NCBI GenBank assembly: GCA_964030475.1
Contig: CAXIPT010000002.1
Coordinates: 15,942,305 to 16,006,304 of the forward strand
Length of the DNA: 64,000 nucleotides
From: Tethya wilhelma
Lineage: Eukaryota > Porifera > Demospongiae > Tethyida > Tethyidae
Reading direction: 5' to 3'
A program made the position numbers and the translations under genes. Numbering within the stretch: position 1 is the stretch's first letter; every line of letters begins with the position of its first letter. Of this stretch, positions 53,701 through 62,700 are shown piece after piece. The notes beneath the pieces were generated by a model. The model had not been told where the DNA came from. It did not search any database and saw only the letters and a program-made list of their open reading frames with translations.

Positions 53701-56700
53701 GCCGCAGTGCTTTGTCGTTACAGAGGATATGATCCCAGCACCCCAGAATATGGTATATTAATCATTAGACCAAAATGACTAAATTGTGATTGCTTACATT
53801 CATGACATTTGCAGTGTCAGAAGCTTTGTTTGGGTTCGGTCTTGGAAACACCCAGAGCTACCTCACTGTGGACTTTATGTGCAATGGGACAGAATTTTCA
53901 CTTTCAGAGTGCCCAAGAGTGAATTTTTCATCTATGTGTATCTTGAGTGGCAGACAAGCAGCTGGCTATCAGTGCACACAAGGTATGCACAAAATTAATG
54001 ATATATGTTATTATAACAAAATAAAGACTGAAGTTATTATTATCTCAACCTTTTTGAATCAGTTCCTGTGCCATGCATGGAGGGAGATGTACGATTGAGG
54101 AACCAAACCTTTGGAGATTTTGATTCTGGCTACAATGATGAGAGAGGGAGAGTGGAGATATGTAGGAATGGTACATTTGGAGCCATCTGTGATGTTGGCT
54201 GGGATGACTTGGATGCTCAAGCCGCCTGTAATTCATTTGGTTACAGGACACCATTCTATCGTGAGTTGACTGTTATGTTTCAAAGAGTAACCTCAAAACA
54301 ATTCTTATGACTATATACTTCAGGTGCTGAGGCTGTGTATGGTGGTTTCCCATATTACACTGGACCAATTCACTACCAAGATTTCATGTGTGATGGCACA
54401 GAAGAGAGCCCAGCATTATGCAATAGAGAACCACTCTCCGATCTAAACTGCAACAATCAATCAAGGATTGCTGGCGTTCGTTGTATGCAAGGTAAATGGA
54501 TACCAGTAAATATCAAGACCATGCATGTATATAGTTACTTTCAAAAATTTGTTGTTTAGTTTTGGTTGAGTGCTTTACTACCAGTGGACTGGACTATCGA
54601 CTGTTCAACAGGCAATTTTTTTCCAATTTTGATGGATCATCTAGTGTTTCTGGGAGGGTAGATGTGTGCTTTAATGGAACATATGGATCTATTTGTGATG
54701 CCAACTGGGATCAGAGTGATGCTGTTGCTCTGTGCAGAAATGAATTTGGAGGTGGAACATCTGACTTCGGTATGTATTATATGAATATACATAGCATTTT
54801 CATTTACTCACTTCTTGCTGTGTCTACTATCACAGATGCAATAGCTGTAGGTGGCTCTCAATTTGGTGTCAGTGCTGCAGGCATAGTACTGGAAGATGTC
54901 AGGTGTAGTGGCACAGAAGACAGTCTGTACTCTTGTTCTACTAGCCAACTGGGAGTGATCAATGACCCAGTGTGTACAGACCCTAGCAGAGCTGCTGGAG
55001 TGATCTGTTCCAGAACGTGCTATGCTGGAGACACAAGAATCATTGATGGACCAACATACCCTGAAGGCAGAGTGGAGGTTTGCATAAACAACCAATGGGG
55101 AACCATCTGTGACCTCGGATGGGACGACTTTGATGCTACGGTTGCATGCAGAGGATTTGGATTCAACTACGGTAACTCAACACCAACTGTTTAAGTTTCA
55201 GCAAAGTTAATATTTTCAATTCTATATGCATACCAAATTCAGGAGGTGTTGCAGTTGCTGGGGGTGTATATCCACCTGGAATTGGTCCAATTCTGGGTTC
55301 AGGAATAGCGTGTACAGGATTTGAATATCAATTATCACAGTGTGCCAATGATACCATTGTTGCTGGAGAATGCACTCACAGTCGTGATGCTGGTGTGCAG
55401 TGTACTCCTGGAGCAAGTAAGAAGCTGCATTAATTTTCATCGATCATTGTATCACCTGTGTGACCACTAACTATAATAACTCTTTTTGTTAAAACACGCA
55501 TACAGTTATCATGGAAATAGAAGATATAGACCTTCCTCTTTTGGGGTCAAACTTCACTATTCAGTGCAATGCTCTTCAAGATCCTTGGAAAACCACCCTA
55601 ATCTCTTATCAGTGGAACAATGGCTCCTTTTTGAGTTTAAGCAGAATCAATGTCACCTTGCTCAATGCCACCTATGACAATGATGATGATGTCTTTGTCT
55701 TCAACAGCTCTGTTCAGTTCCAGCCTCTCTCTCTTGACGACGGTGGTGTCTATAGCTGTGGCTTGACTCTCAATCTCACCTACCCAGATGGACCAAATAA
55801 CTCTTCTACTGTTATTTTCAATGCAACTACATACACCCTCACTATCATTGGTTAGCATTACTTCCAACAACTACTCTTCGTGTATTTAAGTTCAATGTTC
55901 TTACCTCTGTACAGCTCCAAGGCCCAGTTTTCTTACTGTTGAAGCAAATTTACCTATAGCCGGGAGTCCGTTTGTTGCTTCTTGTTTGGTGTATGTCAGT
56001 TCTGGACTTACAACAGACGTTGTAAATATTCAGTGGTTGTATTCAAATGGGTCGGCAAGTATCAATGACAGTAGAATTACAGTAGAGAATATACGTCAGG
56101 TGAATGAGACATGGTTTGCTCGTGATGTGGTGCTTGATCCACTGATGTTGAGTGACTCTGGTAACTACACCTGTGAGGCAGCTATACAGGGACCATACAT
56201 TACCAGTGAATCTGTGGCAATTCCTGTTCAACTAGTGGTCATTGATGGTGAGTCTACAACATTATTACTGCTATAGCTACACTAGTTACCATTAATTTTA
56301 ATGATAAAATTATAGTTAATGCCACCGTGCCACCACCTATTGTACCGTCACACTTTCTACGATTTGGATTTGATGATGGTGACTCAGCAGTTTCCCTTGT
56401 CGATGATGGGTCATCAGGAGAGAGAACATTAAATACTAATATTATGTTATTTGGAAGAAACGAGACAGCCATCTACGTAAGTTATTTAGTACATTGTCAT
56501 TTGAGTATGATAATGGTATACCATGTAGCTCCAAATTTTTGTGGCTCAAAAAGTTAGTGAAAAGTCTGTCTTCTAATTTTCATGGATCACGGTCTCTGAA
56601 ATTATATTGCCAATATACGGTTTTCTAAATTTTTGTGGAGGTAATAATACGGTCAAATCACTAAATTCACGAAAATTGTGCCATGAAAATTTGGAGCCAT

Positions 56701-59700
56701 ACGGTCCTGACTCTCATACTTGAACTCATGCAATCCTATTATGCAACATGCATTACTCAATGCATAGGTTAACACCAATGGAGTTTTATCATTTGGCTCA
56801 TCTTACACAAGCCCTGGACCAGGATTCTTCCCTATCTCTTCTCCACCTCTCATTGCTCCATTCTACCATGACATTGATATAAGAAATGGAGGGACTATCT
56901 ACTACCGTCAGACCTCTGATCCAATAGATCTAGGATTAGTTATCTCAGCTCTCCCTGTCTCTCTGACATTCACTCCAACTCAGTTGTTTGTTGCTACATG
57001 GGACAGAGTTGCTCCATTCAGTAGTGTTGGTCCTGCTTCACTCAGAAACACCTTCCAAGTCATCTTGGCTACAGACGGTCTCATTTCTGCTGTGATCTTC
57101 AACTATGGAGACATCCAGTGGGGAGAAGGAGCTAGCATTGGGTTCAATGCTGGTGATGGAGTAGGCTTCTTTGTAGTTCCAGTCATCAACACAACTGACA
57201 TTGAGACACACTCTAATATTGGTGTACCAGGACAGTTCTTCTACAGAGTTGATAGTAAGTTGGTCAATTGTGCATGTGAACAATGTAGAGTGTATGTGAC
57301 AGATTAACCTATATGCTAGTGCATTCCTTCCATTTGGCAGATCTCACAACAAGTGCAACAACACCTTTCACTCCAACAGACTGCATTGATGGAGACACTA
57401 GGTTCAACACAAATTTCAACTCTATTTTCAACACTACAACTGGAGTGTTTTCCTCAGTTGTTGAGTTGACGTTTGAAGTCTGTTTGGGTGGAGTTTATGG
57501 CAGTGTGTGTGACATTGGATGGGATGATTCTGATGCAGCTGTTCTGTGTCATAGCCAAGGATACTCTCCTCCATATTTTAGTGAGAAAGAGGACGAATCT
57601 TTTAATACTAACAAGTTAATTGTTACATCTATTATACAGTGGCAGAAGCAATCACGGCTAGTTTCTCATCTCCTGGGACCAATGTCACAGTACAAGATGT
57701 GATGTGTAATGGCACAGAATTCTCCATCTCTGAGTGTCCATGGAGTTCCAACATTAGCTCAGAATGTATCCAATCAAATCGCACTGCAGCTGCTAGATGT
57801 GTTCAATGTACGTGTACCATTTTCCATCCTGTTCATAGTTTAGTACTCACCATATACTTTTATCATGTGAACAAGGATTGTGATTTTATCAATTACTTTG
57901 TTATTTTCAAAATCAGTGTCAGGATTAGGATCAGGATCAGTGTTAAGATCTGGATCAGGATCAGTGTCAGGATTAGGATCAGAATCAGTGTCAGGATCAG
58001 GATCTGGATCAGGGATTCCTGGTATGGGATAGTTACATAATTTTCTCTAAAATAATACTTAGCTATACTGAAGAAGCATATGTATCTTATAATGCTTAGT
58101 TATAGAAAAACAGGCAATGTAAAATACTTCAAATAAAGCATGTACAAGTTAAATGGTAATGTTTGGATTTGGAACACAATTTCATTTACCATAATTTGAC
58201 TAATATTCGCATTTGGGAAATTTTAGTACATGTCATCATGTGGGAAAGTTATACACTCAAAGTTTTGATGACCCATTACCAAAATAAATCCACACACTAT
58301 GCATGTACAAAAATTAAACATGTTAAAATTTAACATACAGAATATTTTCAATGCAAAAATATCTCAAACTATGGTATAGTGATGGCTATAATTATATATA
58401 AAGCTGGCTTGTGTTCGATCCAAAAAAGATACTGTAGGTTGGCCCATTGGTACTTGGGTTAGTAATAATGCCGTAGTATGTGATATTCAGTGGCAGATTT
58501 AGGGAGGTATCCTATGTATCCATGGATACCCCCTTTCAGTCAAAGCTAAAATGTATTTCAGTCTCAAGAATCAAGAGAAAACCAACTGCTGGACTCTCAC
58601 AAGTATAATGTACTTACTTGAAAAAAGCATTGGCTGCCAGCAAATAAGCCCAGAAAGTATAGATACTTCCCAAAATAGCTACCCACAAGCTAGAAACACC
58701 GCTTGCATCATAAAGTATAAAGTCCATGCAATTAGAAATGGGTGGAGCTATACGTAAAATAGGCATGGTTTTACCAGAAGTGGGCATGGCTAGCGCAAAA
58801 TTTTTCGTGCGTTTCGCATGCTACTAAAATGTCCTCTTTCTGCAATCCTGAATCCGCCACTGATATCAATTAAAATTTGTGACCAAATAAAATTTGATAG
58901 ATGTTTGTTTACCTTACAGTTCCTTCTCAGCCTCGATCTGTCATTGCTAGTCCTATTCCTGGCCAGGCAGCAGTCAATGTTGAGTGGCAAGAACCAGAAT
59001 TCCCTAATGGAGTTATTCAATACTACTTGGTCACATACTACCCTACTGGCAGCTCTGAGAATGCCACCACGATAAATACAACCACTAATAGCACAACTCT
59101 ACTGATTGGCATGTTGAGTCCTTATACCAACTACACCTTGACGGTTGTGGCAGTGACTGTAACAGAGGGTGAAATGAGTGATCCTGTGATGGTGACAACT
59201 GCTGAAGCAGGTCAGATTATACTCTTATTCTCTGTTGTGTAGGAATTGATAAATTTTGTGGTGACTTGTAGTACAACTCTCTTTAATTATACAGCGCCAT
59301 CTGCTCCTGTGATAACAGTAGCATTTAGTACCAGTTCGACGTCCATTCGTATTGAGTGGGACCCTCCTTCCTCACCCAATGGAGTCATACGAGAGTACCT
59401 AGTCACTTACTTCATCACTTATGATGTTGCTACCCTAATGAATGTATTCATACCTGGAGATTTCTTGGGTATAGAATTGTTAGGTTTGGAGATATTCACC
59501 TCTTATAGCTTCTTCATCCAAGCTGAGACCATTGAACTTGGAGAGATGAGCAACATAGTTAATGTGACGACTGATGAAGATGGTATGTTAGGAGACCTTT
59601 AAATAATACTTTGTGATACAATTTGTTGTGATATGTGCAGTTCCATCTGAGCCTACCAACGTTGCTGCAATGGAGATCAACTCTACCTCCATCTTGGTGT

Positions 59701-62700
59701 CCTGGGCAGACCCATTGGCACCCAACGGTGTGCTGCTCTACTTCAATCTCACTTATAGACCTATGTTCAACTTGAGTGAATATGGAGGGCTACAGACGCT
59801 AGTGGTTGGTGCAAGCACTCACAGTGTGGTTTTGACTGATTTGAATGAATTCACCAAGTATGAGATTATGGTCACTGTGTCCACAGGAGTTGGTGAGAGT
59901 GCACCAGTTGTTGTCACTGCTGTAACAGACCCTGATAGTGCCAGCCCTCCCAGCTTCATCCAGGCAAACACCCTAGATTCTTCATCAATTCAGATATTGT
60001 GGGGTTACCCCACCGAACCACGAGGAGTTATTAGAGGATATGTCATCACTTACAGAGTGGCAATGACATCAATGGAGATGGAGCAAAATGTCACTTTGGG
60101 CATTCCAAATGACTCAAGCAATCAGACTGCTGTGATTGACATGCTGACTCCCTTCACATGCTATGTTTTCAGAGTGTATGCTTACTCATTCTCAGATGAA
60201 GACGACCCCTTTCAAGTCCATCTTGGAATGGACACTGAAGAAACAGGACAAGTTTGTACTCCTGAGTCAAGTAAGTCAAATGAATATTGATGTTTATACA
60301 TGCATGCAGTCTCGTTCCCAGACCATCTTTATAGTGTTTGATAGTCATTCATTCATTGAGATGTAAAGATTTATTTGTGATATCACTCTCCATACAGTTC
60401 CATCACAGCCTGGTAATTTCCAACTGGAACAAGTAGAACATGATTCCAGTCAGTTGACAGCTAGTTGGACAGAGCCCATCTCTCCTAATGGGATAATCCT
60501 ATACTACTCTGTCTACTGCAATGATAGTACTGACTCTCTACCTACTGTGGTGGTGTCTAATGATACTACAAGGACCAACCTCACTCATCTACTGCCATTC
60601 ACCTATTATGTATGCTATGTTACTGCCAACACTAGCATAGGTGAAGGAGAGTCCTCGAATATTGCTATAGCACGAACAGTTGAAGATGGTGAGTTTTTTT
60701 TTATGAAATAGTAATTACATGCACAAAGTCCAATTTCGAAACGCACACACATGCATTTATTATCTTTCTCTGGCACTGTTTAGTCCCTGGCATAGTACAA
60801 GATTTGATATTCACTTTTAGTGAACAAGGAGCTGTATTAAACACAACAACCAATACCTATGAAATATTGGCTATATTTGTTTGGAATGAACCTTTGGAAC
60901 CCAACGGAATCATCATCTGGTATCAGTTTGGTATATTTGATTCTGAGACAGGGGAACGGGTCTCAAACATAATAATCTCAGATCAATTCATGCCACGCAC
61001 TTTGCACTCAAGTGTGACTCTAAAAGCATTCACAAACTACACAGTGCAAGTTTCAGCCGCTACAATGGCTGGTTTTGGTGATGTTGCTGTGGCTACTGCT
61101 CTAACACCTGAAGCAGGTTAGAGGAGATTATATGTATTCATGGCTACGTTGTGTCAATGTTTTTAATCTGTCTTATAACAGCACCATCTGCACCACTGAA
61201 TGTAACTGTTGTCTCTGTAAGTTCAACTAGTGCTGTTGTAGTGTGGAGTGAACCGGACTATCCTAATGGGATAGTACAATTCTACAATGTGTCCCTGTCA
61301 GGGGAAGTGATGTTCAGTGTAGCTTCATCTGTGTTCAATCTGACACTGGAGGGTCTTGATCCCTTTTCAATGTACACTGTTGAGGTGTTTGCAACAACAG
61401 TTGGAAGGGGACCATCAAGCATAGTACATTTCACCACCGCTCAAGGCTGTAAGTATGTAGCATGGTAATAACTTCTAGCTTATGATTCAGTGTACTTGAA
61501 CCTAGCTGCATTCTCTTATATCCATTCAGTTCCGTCTGCACCTACTAACTTCACAGCACTAGTTCTATCAGCAGACTCCATTTTTGTTCAGTGGTCAGCT
61601 CCAGCTGTACCTAATGGCATCATAACTCGCTACACATTGTCCTACAGTGGGGACAACTTTACTCAGAACTCAACTACCCAGTTCTTCTATCCTACTTATC
61701 CTGAGGAAGAATTCAACACCACTTTGACTAATCTTTCACCTTATATGGTGTACACACTCTCACTACAAGCTTCAACAAGTGCTGGATTGGGAGAATCAGT
61801 TTCCTTGACAAGAAGGACTTTAGAGGATGGTTAGTATTCTCATACATGTATGTGCTGCATACAAATTCATGCTCTATAGCAGTATACTTTATTCCCATGT
61901 ATGTACTTTATACTCTCTCACATAAACATATAATAATTATTGTATGCTCTGCTCATAGCTCCTAGTGGACCTCCTCGAGACATCATGGCCACTAACATCA
62001 CATCTACTAGTCTAATCATCACCTGGCAACCCCCTCCTACTGAGTCACAAAATGGAGTCATCCGCTACTACATTATCAGATACTCAATATCCAACAGCAG
62101 TTCCACTCCAATTGAGACTAACACTACTGATACATACATCCAACTCATGGATTTAGAGATCTTTACAGTTTATGAAATCCAAGTGAGTGCTGTCACTGTT
62201 GCTGAGGGACCAAGCTCACTGACCACTTTTGTACGCACAGAATCTACCAGTAAGTCAAAATTAAAATCTGACAATGTGAATACAAGCAAAAAATTTACAT
62301 CTTATAATATCTTCCTCTTATTTCTTGTTCAAGAAAGACTCCTGCATCCTCATTCTGAGTATGCATGTGTATACCAATATGCAGTGGCATAGGTAGGGGG
62401 GGGGGCTTTGGGGGCTTTGGGGGCTTGAGCCCCCAAAGCCCCCCATCAGGATGTTATGGTTATTGTAAACTTCAATCAAACACACTTACGTATGATTGGC
62501 TTTCTCTGGAAATTTTTAGATCCTGACATAGTTCAAGATCTGGTATTTGTATTCACTTTTGGTGAGCAAGGAGCTGTATTCAACACATCTACCAATACCT
62601 ATGAATTACTAGCTATATTTTCTTGGAGTGAACCTTTGGAACCCAATGGAATCATCACCTCATATCAGTATAGCATGACTGATTCAGAGACAGGCGAGAC

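Noticed and set aside
57862..58040. Arg/Ile-rich frame over the GGATCA minisatellite
   Set aside because: It is the read-through of the SRCR 8 exon frame; the spliced phase-1 frame gives a Ser/Gly linker that joins both neighbours.
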